Origin: Oligoflexia bacterium
GTDB lineage: Bacteria > Bdellovibrionota > Bdellovibrionia > JABDDW01
Direction: 5' to 3'
NCBI GenBank assembly: GCA_020847095.1
Contig: JADLCR010000062.1
Location: 1-32,541 of the forward strand
Length of the DNA: 32,541 nucleotides
Within the stretch, counting starts at the first letter, position 1; each line of letters starts with the position of its first letter. Below the pieces are notes generated by a model, which saw nothing but the letters and a program-made list of their open reading frames with translations, made no database searches and was not told the DNA's origin. This document shows positions 17,469 through 25,477 of the stretch, piece by piece. Made by a program: the position numbers and the translations under genes.

Positions 17469-17491
17469 GAAATAAAATCCTTCGATCAAAG

Positions 17492-17511
17492 TGGACCAGT
17501 ATTCAGGTCCA
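17492..17511. repeat. Inverted repeat in divergent intergenic region
   Basis: TGGACC and GGTCCA flank eight bases, between the bactofilin-like gene (start 17468) and the multi-TM gene (start 17533). The position suits an operator or a leader hairpin for the plus-strand gene. No regulator is linked to it here. Confidence 0.35.
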
Positions 17512-17532
17512 AAAAGGGGACTCTGTAAGACT

Positions 17533-18219
17533 ATGCAAATACCTAGTGAAATTCAAATTGGATTTATTTTATTAACTATTGGACTATTTGTCATAATTTC
17601 CCTGGGAATAAAGAAATACGTAAGACATGGAATTTCGATCATAAGTCTTTTTGGGTTTCTGGTGATTTCCACTGGCGTTGCCGGACGATCGGGAATCTTT
17701 GAAGACTTTCAAAGTTTACCACCACGACTCCCATTGTTTGTTGCCATAGAAATTTCGATGCTCATTTGGCTGGTATTCTTCTCCGGATGGAAAGATGAAA
17801 TTATCCGGCTTCCGCAGTGGTTTTTAATTGGCGCCCAAGTATTTCGTTTTCCACTTGAAATGCTTCTAGGAGCTTTGGCCAGTGCCAATCTTCTTCCGAT
17901 TGAAATGAGCTTCCATGGGAGAAACTTTGATATTTTATCGGGGCTTGTGGCCCCATTTTTAGCTCTGGCCATTTACAAGAAAAAAGCCACCTTTAAGACG
18001 GCTCTCATATTCAATTTGGTGGCTATCGGACTGGCTCTTAACGTTGTCCTTCACGGAATCCTGAGCACGCCTTACCCATTTAAACCGCTTCAACTTTCAA
18101 TGGATAACTTCGTCGTGAGCCTATTCCCTGTCACTTGGCTTCCTCTGTACTTAGTTCCCATGGCATTTTGGCTTCACATGGTTTCATTGAGAAAATTATT
18201 TATGGAACGGAAACGCTAA
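17533..18219 (+). CDS. Conserved multi-TM hypothetical protein
   Basis: I prefer the ATG at 17533 (228 residues), which follows AAAAGGGG by about 14 bases; a GTG at 17491 would add 14 residues and run through an inverted repeat. About seven TM segments. The most distinctive stretch, FRFPLEMLLGALASANLLP followed by MSFHGRNFDILSGLVAPFLA, has conserved-looking polar residues (Arg, Glu, His, Arg-Asn-Phe-Asp) inside membrane-proximal loops. It recalls a seven-TM family of unknown function seen in other bacteria, from memory only. No transport or enzyme motif is recognised. The stop overlaps that of the convergent peroxiredoxin gene by four bases. Confidence 0.75.
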   Translation: MQIPSEIQIGFILLTIGLFVIISLGIKKYVRHGISIISLFGFLVISTGVAGRSGIFEDFQSLPPRLPLFVAIEISMLIWLVFFSGWKDEIIRLPQWFLIGAQVFRFPLEMLLGALASANLLPIEMSFHGRNFDILSGLVAPFLALAIYKKKATFKTALIFNLVAIGLALNVVLHGILSTPYPFKPLQLSMDNFVVSLFPVTWLPLYLVPMAFWLHMVSLRKLFMERKR

Positions 18220-18725
18220 GGTTTCTTACTTATCGCGCTTTCGAGCTTTGCCACAGCCTCAAGCACGTCCTTGGCCTGTTTATCTGTCGATGCGTTTTTG
18301 TCGAGCCAAACCACTTTCCCGCCTGAAATCAAAAAGGCCTGCCTCTTTGCAAAGCCAAACGTGGTCGGAACTCCAAAGGCCTTGACGACCTTTTTGTCGT
18401 TATCAGCGACCAGCGGAAATTGAAACTTGTTCATTTGAGAGAAGGCCCGCTGTGCATCCAGGTTGTCCGTGCTCACACCAACCACTGCGATCCCCTTTTT
18501 GGTTAGCTCGTTGAACTGATCGCGCAGACTACAGGCTTGAGCCGTACACCCCGAAGTTCCAGCTTTTGGAAAGAAAAACACCAAAGTGTACTTATTCTTC
18601 TCATAGAGGGTCTCAAAATTTAGAGTAGCTCCCTTTTCGTCAACTCCACTAACTTTTGGAGCCTGCGCGCCAATATCAATGGCAAACGCAAGCGAAGCGA
18701 ACATCAGCGTTTTAATGATTGTCAT
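18216..18725 (-). CDS. Exported PrxQ/BCP-type peroxiredoxin
   Basis: A 169-residue thiol peroxidase. After an N-terminal stretch that looks like a signal peptide (ITIIK-like charged start, hydrophobic to about residue 20), it has the AhpC-TSA/PrxQ layout: LVFFFPKAGTSGCTAQACSLRD with peroxidatic Cys60 and resolving Cys65, the four-residue spacing typical of atypical two-Cys PrxQ. Later GVSTDN, FPLVADND and FGVPTTFGFAKRQAFLI are standard. It reduces hydroperoxides, probably in the periplasm. The ATG at 18725 has AAGGAG eight bases upstream and lies inside the last codons of the LysR gene (14-base overlap), so both are one operon. Confidence 0.9.
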   Translation of the reverse strand: MTIIKTLMFASLAFAIDIGAQAPKVSGVDEKGATLNFETLYEKNKYTLVFFFPKAGTSGCTAQACSLRDQFNELTKKGIAVVGVSTDNLDAQRAFSQMNKFQFPLVADNDKKVVKAFGVPTTFGFAKRQAFLISGGKVVWLDKNASTDKQAKDVLEAVAKLESAISKKP

Positions 18726-19635
18726 TATTTTTTCTCCTTATAACTTTTGATTTTAAATCAAATTCCTTGATGAGTCTCGCAGAGACTGGGTTTTCAATCT
18801 TGCGAGAAGCAGAGACAAAAAAATATTCCTCGTACACTCCGGGCAGTCGACCAATATCAACAAATTCAGGTTTTTTCGATGATTCTGCATCTTCCAACAC
18901 TGGTGTTGGAAAGATACCCAAACCTGCTAAGGCCAGGCGGTGATGAATACTTGTGTCTTGAGTTTCTACGATGAGATTCAGAGCAAGTTTATTCAAAGAA
19001 AAAAAATGCTCAAGGTCATGCCGCAACTTGCTGTGTCGAGTAGGCAAAATAAGCGGTGCCCGAGCCAAGGTATGAGGAAATCCGTTTTTAAGAGACTTAA
19101 AACGAGGGCTTCCTAAAATGGCCACTGGAACTTTAGCAATGCTTTTAGAAAAAAGACCCGCAGTTTCATCGGCCGAGGGGGAAGTATTTGTCACAAACAA
19201 ATCTATTTTGTGATTGATGAGCTCTCGAATGAGCTCATCTCCCTTTCCCTCAAGAACTGATATCGTGCAGGGCCCGAAACTCAGGGCCTTTTCTACCATT
19301 TTTGCGACTATTTGTTTTGGAACACTATCAAGAGCCCCAATTTGAACATGCAAGCGATTGGGAATGGCTCTATCCTGAAGCACATCAAGAAGCTCTGAGC
19401 CCGTTTGAAAAATCTCTTGAGCGTATTGGAGCGCTAGCCGCCCTTGATCGGTTAAGATCAATCTTTTGTGCTTTCTCTCAAAAAGCAACACGCCCAATGT
19501 ACTTTCAAACTGCTTGAGCTGCGCACTCAATGTGGGCTGACCAAGCCTTAGCCTCTGCGCGGCTTTGGCTACGCCGCCCTCTGTGGCGATGACATAAAAG
19601 TAGTAAAGATGGTGGTAGTTCAACCAAGATTCCAA
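18712..19635 (-). CDS. LysR-family transcriptional regulator, NhaR-like
   Basis: A 307-residue regulator. The N terminus LNYHHLYYFYVIATEGGVAKAA followed by LRLGQPTLSAQLKQFE is the LysR winged helix-turn-helix, and the WLNYHHLYYF opening matches the NhaR subgroup. The effector-binding domain follows from about residue 90. The first codon is TTG at 19635 with no strong Shine-Dalgarno; a second TTG four codons on is also possible and no ATG fits. It overlaps the exported peroxiredoxin gene downstream and is divergent from the TerC gene across 124 bases, the usual LysR arrangement. It may control both; NhaR of E. coli responds to sodium, but the signal here is unknown. Confidence 0.88.
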   Translation of the reverse strand: MESWLNYHHLYYFYVIATEGGVAKAAQRLRLGQPTLSAQLKQFESTLGVLLFERKHKRLILTDQGRLALQYAQEIFQTGSELLDVLQDRAIPNRLHVQIGALDSVPKQIVAKMVEKALSFGPCTISVLEGKGDELIRELINHKIDLFVTNTSPSADETAGLFSKSIAKVPVAILGSPRFKSLKNGFPHTLARAPLILPTRHSKLRHDLEHFFSLNKLALNLIVETQDTSIHHRLALAGLGIFPTPVLEDAESSKKPEFVDIGRLPGVYEEYFFVSASRKIENPVSARLIKEFDLKSKVIRRKNNDNH

Positions 19636-19661
19636 TTTTTCTGCCCATTCTTTTAAGGTTC

Positions 19662-19690
19662 GTTTTAAACAATGATATTCAGTCTATAAT
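19662..19690 (+). promoter_or_regulatory. Candidate promoter for terC
   Basis: A perfect TATAAT (19685-19690) lies 69 bases before the TerC start. The hexamer 17 bases upstream (GTTTTA) is a poor -35, which would suit activation by the divergently encoded LysR regulator. Confidence 0.3.
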
Positions 19691-19759
19691 TCTATTTGAG
19701 CGATAAGGAAACTAACCGATATACTTATTCAATGCAATCCTTGAAGGAGAATAGCTGAT

Positions 19760-20770
19760 ATGGGCCTGTACTTCCCGTTTGCCGATTACTGGTGGTTTTA
19801 CGTAGGGTTTTCCTTTTTCGTCGTTGTTTTGCTGCTCGTCGATCTGGGAATTTTTCATCGGCATACAGAAAAAGTCAGCTTTAAGGACTCCCTTGTTTGG
19901 TCGATTATTTGGATTAGCATGGCCCTGATTTTCAATTGGTTATTCTATCAGTACGCCCTAGATCGCTTTGCTTCTAACCCTAGACTCCTAGCAATTCCGG
20001 GATTTGATCCAGCGGGTGCGGCCAAACAAGTAGGCCTCGAGTTCCTCACGGGATTTGTAGTCGAAAAGACTTTAGCTATCGACAACATCTTTATTTTTGC
20101 TGTCGTGTTTTCATATTTTGCGATTCCCGCCCACTTACAGAGGAAAATTCTGTTTTTTGGAATTTTAGGCGCCCTGATTTTTCGAGCCTTATTCATCGGA
20201 TTAGGCTCATTTATTATGGGCATTCATTGGGTAGGGATCTTTTTCGGCGTTTTATTAATTCTAACCGGTATCAAGATGTTCTTTGCGCCAGAAAAACCCA
20301 TTGAGCCGGAGAAAAATCCGGTCATTCGAGTTATTAAAAAACTCATACCCGTGACTCCTTCAATGGAGGGCGGAAAATTCTTTATTAGAAAGAACGGGGT
20401 CTTATTTGCCACTCCATTGTTTGTGGCTTTGATCTTTTTGGAGTTAACGGACATCGTCTTTGCCATTGACTCGGTACCGGCTATTTTTGCCCTAACAAAA
20501 GAACCCCTGATCGTTTTTACCTCAAATATTTTCGCCATCTTAGGGCTTCGTTCGCTTTACTTTCTCATGGCTGGGTCTCTAGAGCGATTTCATCTCATAA
20601 AATATGGCCTTGCCATGATTCTGATTTTTGTTGGAGCAAAAATGGCCTACCTCAATGAGCTTTTCGGAGGCAAATTCCCCATTTCTTGGTCAATGGGCAT
20701 TATTGGGGCCATTCTCGGGACGACAATAATTCTCTCGCTTGTGGTGACTCCAAAGCCCCACAAAGTGTAG
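19760..20770 (+). CDS. TerC/Alx-family membrane transporter
   Basis: A 336-residue integral membrane protein with about nine TM segments and the two TerC-family signatures: FLTGFVVEKTLAIDNIFIFA near residue 93-112 and FLELTDIVFAIDSVPAIFAL near 225-244, whose acidic residues probably bind metal. Length and the long loop with PEKPIEPEKNPVIRVIKK fit the Alx branch, linked to manganese export. GAAGGAG precedes the ATG by about nine bases. Divergent from the NhaR-like regulator gene. No yybP-ykoY manganese riboswitch fits in the short leader. Confidence 0.92.
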   Translation: MGLYFPFADYWWFYVGFSFFVVVLLLVDLGIFHRHTEKVSFKDSLVWSIIWISMALIFNWLFYQYALDRFASNPRLLAIPGFDPAGAAKQVGLEFLTGFVVEKTLAIDNIFIFAVVFSYFAIPAHLQRKILFFGILGALIFRALFIGLGSFIMGIHWVGIFFGVLLILTGIKMFFAPEKPIEPEKNPVIRVIKKLIPVTPSMEGGKFFIRKNGVLFATPLFVALIFLELTDIVFAIDSVPAIFALTKEPLIVFTSNIFAILGLRSLYFLMAGSLERFHLIKYGLAMILIFVGAKMAYLNELFGGKFPISWSMGIIGAILGTTIILSLVVTPKPHKV

Positions 20771-20824
20771 TGACGTTGATTCGTTTTTTATGCTAGCGTT
20801 TATGCCAGGTACAAGGGGACGACC

Positions 20825-21604
20825 ATGGCAAAACATCTCGCATTAATCACGGGCGCTTCACAGGGAATTGGCAAAGATCTCGCCGAATGTGCAGCAAAAA
20901 ATGGCGCCGACGTTATTTTAGTGGCCCGTTCAAAAGAAAAACTTCTCGATTTGGCCAAAGACCTGACTCAAAAATACAAAGTCTCCGCCCATGTCATCCC
21001 GAGCGATTTGAGTCATGTCGACGCCGCTGAAGCTCTTTACGCAGCCACTCAGCGGGCGGGACTTAAACCCGACATTGTCATCAATAACGCCGGATTTGGC
21101 GCGCTCGGCCCCTTCCATCAAGACGATCTTCAGCGCCTTGATGAAATGATTCGTCTCAATTGCCTTACACTTATGAAAATAACAAGACTCTATTCACCGC
21201 GAATGGTGGAAGAAAAATGGGGTCGAATTTTGAATGTGGCCTCAACAGCTGCTTTTCAACCCTGCCCGAATTTTGCGGTCTATGGAGCTACAAAAGCGTT
21301 TGTTTTATCACTAAGTGAAGCGGTTAATGCCGAACTATCAGGGTCGGGAGTTAAAGTATGCACTCTTTGCCCCGGGCCTACGGAGACCGGCTTTCACTCA
21401 GTAGCGGGCACCTCAGAAGTTTCACTCATGAAATTGGGGTTGATGAAAAGTGAAGCAGTCGCGCGTATCGGCTATGCCGGCATGATGAGAGGAAAGTCTG
21501 TCATTGTTCCCGGTTTTCTTAACTTGATCTCATCAATCCTAAGTCAGATTCTCCCTCGAAGTTGGATCATCATGACTTCGAAGTTCTTAATGACAAGAAC
21601 TTAG
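20825..21604 (+). CDS. Short-chain dehydrogenase/reductase (classical SDR)
   Basis: A 259-residue protein. The Rossmann motif TGASQGIG (near 10-17) binds NAD(P); NNAG near 88-91 stabilises the fold; Ser in VASTAAF, Tyr in VYGATKAF and Lys four residues on form the catalytic set; CPGPTETGF follows. The Arg in VARSKEKL after strand 2 suggests NADP preference. It resembles the DltE/YqjQ-like group acting on lipophilic ketones, but the substrate is unknown. AAGGGGA lies seven bases before the ATG at 20825. The stop overlaps that of the convergent symporter gene by four bases (TTAG). Confidence 0.92.
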   Translation: MAKHLALITGASQGIGKDLAECAAKNGADVILVARSKEKLLDLAKDLTQKYKVSAHVIPSDLSHVDAAEALYAATQRAGLKPDIVINNAGFGALGPFHQDDLQRLDEMIRLNCLTLMKITRLYSPRMVEEKWGRILNVASTAAFQPCPNFAVYGATKAFVLSLSEAVNAELSGSGVKVCTLCPGPTETGFHSVAGTSEVSLMKLGLMKSEAVARIGYAGMMRGKSVIVPGFLNLISSILSQILPRSWIIMTSKFLMTRT

Positions 21605-22872
21605 TTTTTAGATCCTTTTCCGACCAAGGCCGCAATCACCAAATCACCGCTGACGTTAAGGGTTGTGCGACACATGTCAAGAAATCGATCCACTCCCAAA
21701 ATGAGCGCCATGCCTTCAGCTGGGATTCCGAGAGTCTTGATCAAAATAAGAATGAGTGGGAGCGAGCCTCCTGGAACTCCCGCTGTTCCAATGCCAGCAA
21801 GTATCGACATCAGCACAACTTGAAATTGTTGGCTCAAGCTTAAGTCAACGCCGTACACTTGTGCCAAAAACAAAACCGTAACGCCCTCAAATAGCGCCGT
21901 ACCGTTTTGATTGGCCGTAGATCCAACAGTCAAAACAAATCGAGCAACGCGCGCCGGGATTCCGAGCTTTGTTTCGGCCACTTTCAAAGATTGCGGAAGT
22001 GTGGCGTTCGAAGATGCCGTAGAAAAGGCATAAAGGTAAACCTCTCTACTTTTGCTGAAGAATTCAAACGGAGAAATTCCGTAGATACGCAAGGCCGTAC
22101 CAAACACAAGAAACTGTTGAATCAGTAATCCCAGGACAACAACCAGGACATAAAATAAGAGTGTTGTGAAAATTCCAAAACCCAATCGAAACGCCGTATT
22201 AAAAACAAGCCCAAAGACTGCAAATGGGGCGAGCTTCATGGCGTATTCGACGATGATCATGCAAGTGCCATAAACCTGTTCAAGAAATTGAAGAACCGTC
22301 GGGTGTTTTTTTTCTTGCCTGGTCATAAACGCGCTAAGGCCGATGCCAAAAAACAGGGCAAAAACCATGAGTGCCGGCAAATCTCCTGAGAGGGCGTTGA
22401 CCGCTGACTCCAATGGATTCTTCGGAATCAAATCGATAATAGCTTGAAGTCCTGACTTAGCGTTCTGGGCATTTGTTTGAATTGCCGATAGGGCACCAGA
22501 TTGCGCCTTGATTAACTCCTCACTGATCTGAATCCCATGACCAGGTCGAAGCACATTGACCAAGACAATGCCGACGATAACCGAAATCGAACTAAATATA
22601 AAAGTAAACCAGACTGTTCTTCGAGTAACCGCGCCCAACCCCTGACTCTGTCCCAACTCGCAGGCGCCAATGACGATGGCTGAAAAAATCATTGGCACCA
22701 CAATCATAAAAATCAATCGCAAGAAAACTTGGCCCACAGTTGCAAAGACATTCGTTGTAACGAACTGAAGTATTTGGTTGTCTTGCTGGCTGTGAAGAAC
22801 TCCACCAAGAAGCGCTCCGCCCACCAAAGCAAAGAATAAAAGTGCATGTGTCTTTTCAAAGATTTTTTTCAT
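21601..22872 (-). CDS. Dicarboxylate/amino acid:cation symporter (GltP/DctA family)
   Basis: A 423-residue inner-membrane transporter of the glutamate transporter fold. Diagnostic elements are the serine-rich STASSNATLP (first re-entrant hairpin), VGSTANQNGTALFEG in TM7 (corresponding to the NMDGT motif, here NQNGT), GIGTAGVPGGS (second hairpin) and DRFLDMCRTTLNVSGD in TM8, whose Asp and Arg contact the substrate. It imports glutamate, aspartate or C4-dicarboxylates with protons or sodium. The Met of NMDGT is replaced by Gln-Asn. The ATG at 22872 has no good Shine-Dalgarno; TTGAAA-N17-CAAATT ends eight bases before it. Confidence 0.93.
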   Translation of the reverse strand: MKKIFEKTHALLFFALVGGALLGGVLHSQQDNQILQFVTTNVFATVGQVFLRLIFMIVVPMIFSAIVIGACELGQSQGLGAVTRRTVWFTFIFSSISVIVGIVLVNVLRPGHGIQISEELIKAQSGALSAIQTNAQNAKSGLQAIIDLIPKNPLESAVNALSGDLPALMVFALFFGIGLSAFMTRQEKKHPTVLQFLEQVYGTCMIIVEYAMKLAPFAVFGLVFNTAFRLGFGIFTTLLFYVLVVVLGLLIQQFLVFGTALRIYGISPFEFFSKSREVYLYAFSTASSNATLPQSLKVAETKLGIPARVARFVLTVGSTANQNGTALFEGVTVLFLAQVYGVDLSLSQQFQVVLMSILAGIGTAGVPGGSLPLILILIKTLGIPAEGMALILGVDRFLDMCRTTLNVSGDLVIAALVGKGSKN

Positions 22873-22926
22873 AAGCGGGCAATTTGCTCAAAATTGGGCA
22901 CATTTTCAACCGCATTCGCCTGGACC

Positions 22927-22941
22927 GAGACAACTTGTCTC
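22927..22941. repeat. Perfect short inverted repeat upstream of the symporter
   Basis: GAGACAA-C-TTGTCTC is a perfect 7+1+7 palindrome about 55 bases upstream of the symporter ATG and 116 upstream of the CBS protein. It could be an operator for either gene; the single central base makes a hairpin unlikely. Confidence 0.4.
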
Positions 22942-23057
22942 ACTAAGCAATGCCAAAATGTCCCCCGGATTTCGAATTATTTTCGTAATTACAGCTAGTT
23001 AGGCCCGTTACGACCATGGCACTCCCATTGCTTTTTATAATTAATGAGGAGGCATTT

Positions 23058-23564
23058 ATGAAACACCAAGCTGGTCAGATCATGACAAAAGAAATTTCAA
23101 CCATTGCCTATTGGGAACTGCTTGAGGCCGCCATGGACAAGATGAAAGCAGATAAAATTCGTCACTTACCCGTAGTAGACGAAAGACATCAAATTATTGG
23201 CATTATCAGTGATCGAGATCTTCAACGAGCCATGAACCCGAGAAGGATTGACAACGGAGGTGCTACGGAGTGGGCAGAAATTGAATTTCGTTTTGACCCA
23301 AACTTTCAAGTTAAAGATTTTATGAGCTTTCCTGTAATGCGAGTACGTCAGGACTCTAGCGTGTCTTATGTCGCTCATCGCATGATGGCGGAAAAGGTTT
23401 CAGCCTTTTTGGTCGTTGACGAAGATGTTGTTGTAGGAATTGTAACAACCGATGACATGCTCAAGCTCCTGACTTCTCTTTTAGCAAAGGACACGAATCT
23501 AAAATCAGTAACACTCGCGTCTCTTTGGGAAGATTGGGAGCCAGGAATTGCGGTGAACGGGTAG
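23058..23564 (+). CDS. Tandem CBS-domain protein
   Basis: The ATG at 23058 has GAGGAGG six bases upstream, so I reject the in-frame ATG at 23016. The 168-residue product is a CBS pair: first domain about 8-60 with RHLPVVDERHQIIGIISDRDL, second about 87-145 with SAFLVVDEDVVVGIVTTDDMLKLL. CBS pairs bind adenine nucleotides and often act as energy or redox sensors. No catalytic domain is attached, so it may regulate another protein. It is followed 16 bases later by a YgaP-like small membrane protein, probably co-transcribed. Confidence 0.9.
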   Translation: MKHQAGQIMTKEISTIAYWELLEAAMDKMKADKIRHLPVVDERHQIIGIISDRDLQRAMNPRRIDNGGATEWAEIEFRFDPNFQVKDFMSFPVMRVRQDSSVSYVAHRMMAEKVSAFLVVDEDVVVGIVTTDDMLKLLTSLLAKDTNLKSVTLASLWEDWEPGIAVNG

Positions 23565-23580
23565 GCTCGAGGAGAGAAAA

Positions 23581-23775
23581 ATGAAAATGAATGCTGGTGG
23601 AATTGATAGGTTTTTGAGAATAGCCGTAGGGGTTGTGCTTATTGCTTTGGTGTTTGTCGGTCCACAAACCCCGTGGGGCTGGGTAGGTGTTATTCCTTTG
23701 GTGACAGGGCTTCTTGGCTACTGTCCACTTTATAGCCTAGCGGGCTTGAATACCTGTCCCACGAAAAAAACCTAA
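23581..23775 (+). CDS. YgaP-like small membrane protein (DUF2892)
   Basis: A 64-residue protein with two TM segments and the family's conserved signature: an N-terminal NAGGIDRFLRIAVG followed by TPWGWVG, TGLLGYCPLY and NTCP. The domain is found alone or fused to rhodanese in YgaP. GAGGAG lies six bases before the ATG. It is directly downstream of the CBS protein gene, an association often seen in sulfur or redox contexts. The two cysteines (GYCPLY and NTCP) are conserved and may carry sulfur or bind metal; that role is inferred. Confidence 0.9.
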   Translation: MKMNAGGIDRFLRIAVGVVLIALVFVGPQTPWGWVGVIPLVTGLLGYCPLYSLAGLNTCPTKKT

Positions 23776-23787
23776 GCACAAAAAAGG

Positions 23788-24492
23788 CTATTCGAATGCC
23801 TCATGAAGCCCTTGGTTTGGAGGAACTGAGGGCTTCGCATTTATTATTCCGTCGGCTGAACCTAATTCCAGTTCCAAATGAGCCAAATATTCTTTCATCA
23901 CTTTTAGCCGACGCTGCCCTTCATGTTTTCCAGGCTCAGTTTTCAAAGACTGTGCAACAACGAACAATTTTTTATAGAAGTGATCTACGGTATAAACCCC
24001 ATCATCAGGAGGGCGCTGTCGACAAAACGGATCTTCGACATCGTAAAACGGGCGCTTAATGATTCCCGCCGTAGCAAAACATCGAGCAACGCCGATGGCA
24101 CCCAAACCGTCTAAGCGGTCTGCATCTTGAACAACTTGCGCCTCAATAGTCGTTGGTTCAATGCCCGCGCTAAAGCTATGAGCCTCAATACAATGACAAA
24201 TACCATCTAAAAATTCCGCGGGGTATTGCCACTCTTCAAGAAGCTTTCTTGCTGCTTTTGCCGATAACCTTGAGGCTTGCGAACGATTTGGATCGTTTTT
24301 GGGAACGGTGACCAAATCGTGAAGCCAAGCTGATGGCAACACAATCCAAAGATTGGCTCCGATCTTAGTCCCCAGAGTCATCGCAAGATCAGAAACTCTC
24401 TTGAAATGGAGGTGGTCATGAGCGGGATCATCAACACCATTTATTCGTTTAATATAGTTCTCAAGACGAATTTCCCAATTTTTTAAAGTCAC
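23788..24492 (-). CDS. HD-domain phosphohydrolase (YedJ-like)
   Basis: A 234-residue metal-dependent phosphohydrolase. HD residues are visible in DHLHFKRV (His27), WLHDLV (His58-Asp59), HCIEAHSF and QDADRLDGLGAIGVAR, the last typical of the YedJ-type subgroup. It begins at a GTG (24492) preceded by GGAG with seven bases of spacing. Substrates in this subgroup are not firmly known; nucleotides are the usual suggestion. Convergent with the YgaP-like gene, 12 bases apart, and divergent from the downstream SDR gene. Confidence 0.88.
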   Translation of the reverse strand: MTLKNWEIRLENYIKRINGVDDPAHDHLHFKRVSDLAMTLGTKIGANLWIVLPSAWLHDLVTVPKNDPNRSQASRLSAKAARKLLEEWQYPAEFLDGICHCIEAHSFSAGIEPTTIEAQVVQDADRLDGLGAIGVARCFATAGIIKRPFYDVEDPFCRQRPPDDGVYTVDHFYKKLFVVAQSLKTEPGKHEGQRRLKVMKEYLAHLELELGSADGIINAKPSVPPNQGLHEAFE

Positions 24493-24635
24493 AATGAATC
24501 TCCAAATCGGCCCATCCTCTCTACCAATGGGTCACTCGTCAAGTCTGATGAGACAAGTAGCCAGGGTCTTGGGAAAATAAGTCTCGCGCACACCTCCAAA
24601 CCTCATACAATAGTGCTGAAACCAGGCCTTAAAAT

Positions 24636-24649
24636 TGCTGAATTCAGCA
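24636..24649. promoter_or_regulatory. 14-bp perfect palindrome before SDR gene
   Basis: TGCTGAATTCAGCA is self-complementary and sits 30 bases before the SDR start, in a 186-base divergent region. It has the position of a repressor operator. A partial copy, TGCTGAA, occurs 22 bases upstream. No regulator is encoded next to it. Confidence 0.4.
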
Positions 24650-24678
24650 GTGTCGGCCAAAGAAGAAAGGTGGTCGTT

Positions 24679-25446
24679 ATGAAAAATATTTCATTGAAAG
24701 GAAAAGTCGCCATTGTAACCGGCGGATCCATGGGAATCGGCAAAGCTGCCGCTCTGGCTTTTGCTCGCCAAGGGGCTCAAGTTTGTGTTGCCGATTGGGA
24801 GCCCACGAAGGGCGAAGAAACCGTAAAAGAAATTATCGCTAACGATGGAAGAGCCTTTTTTCAAAAAGTCGACGTGTCGTCAGAATCTCAGGTTAGAGAA
24901 ATGGTTCAGGCAACCTTGAGCAAATACGGCCGTTTAGATTTTGCATTTAACAATGCTGGAATTGCCGGAGATCAAAAACCTACTGGGGATAACTCTGTTG
25001 ACAACTGGAACAAAGTTATCGGCGTTAACCTCACGGGCGTTTGGCTCTGCATGAAAGAAGAGATTCCCCATATGCTCAAGCAAGGCGGCGGAGTCATTAT
25101 TAATAATGCGTCTATTCTTGGTTCCGTTGGATTTGCTGGAGCTTCTGCTTACACGGCTTCAAAACATGGGGTCATTGGACTTACTCAAGTGGCCGCCATC
25201 GAATACGGGCCAAAAAATTTAAGAGTCAATGCGGTCTGCCCTGGGTTCATCGTCACTCCCATGTTGGAGCGCGCAGGACTGCTGGCAGATCCGGCAGTGG
25301 TTCAAAATATTTCTAACTTACACGCGCTCAAGCGCATGGGGAAACCCGAGGAGGTCGCGGACACCGTAGTCTGGCTTTGCAGTGAAGAGGCATCGTTTAT
25401 TACAGGCCAACCCATTTTCGTGGACGGAGGCTATACCGCCCAATAG
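24679..25446 (+). CDS. Short-chain dehydrogenase/reductase, FabG-like
   Basis: The start at 24679 is set by GAAAGGTGG upstream and by matching the family's N terminus (an in-frame ATG at 24613 would add 22 atypical residues). The 255-residue product has TGGSMGIG (cofactor), Asp after strand 2 (VADWEP, suggesting NAD preference), NNAG, Ser in NNASILG, YTASK (catalytic Tyr and Lys), CPGFIVTPM and the C-terminal FITGQPIFVDGGYTAQ. Classical C-terminal SDRs of this type act on sugars, steroids or 3-oxoacyl groups; the substrate is unknown. A perfect palindrome lies 30 bases upstream. Confidence 0.92.
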   Translation: MKNISLKGKVAIVTGGSMGIGKAAALAFARQGAQVCVADWEPTKGEETVKEIIANDGRAFFQKVDVSSESQVREMVQATLSKYGRLDFAFNNAGIAGDQKPTGDNSVDNWNKVIGVNLTGVWLCMKEEIPHMLKQGGGVIINNASILGSVGFAGASAYTASKHGVIGLTQVAAIEYGPKNLRVNAVCPGFIVTPMLERAGLLADPAVVQNISNLHALKRMGKPEEVADTVVWLCSEEASFITGQPIFVDGGYTAQ

Positions 25447-25477
25447 TTGAGTTGACCTACAACAGGAGACTTGTTTT

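Noticed and set aside
19636-19759. yybP-ykoY manganese riboswitch ahead of terC
   Set aside because: The intergenic space is too short and lacks the paired helices and conserved loops expected.
20224-20538. Minus-strand ORF inside terC
   Set aside because: Antisense shadow of a membrane-protein gene, no ribosome-binding site, no recognisable domain.
23016-23057. Upstream in-frame ATG for the CBS protein
   Set aside because: The GAGGAGG ribosome-binding site lies inside this extension and points to the ATG at 23058.
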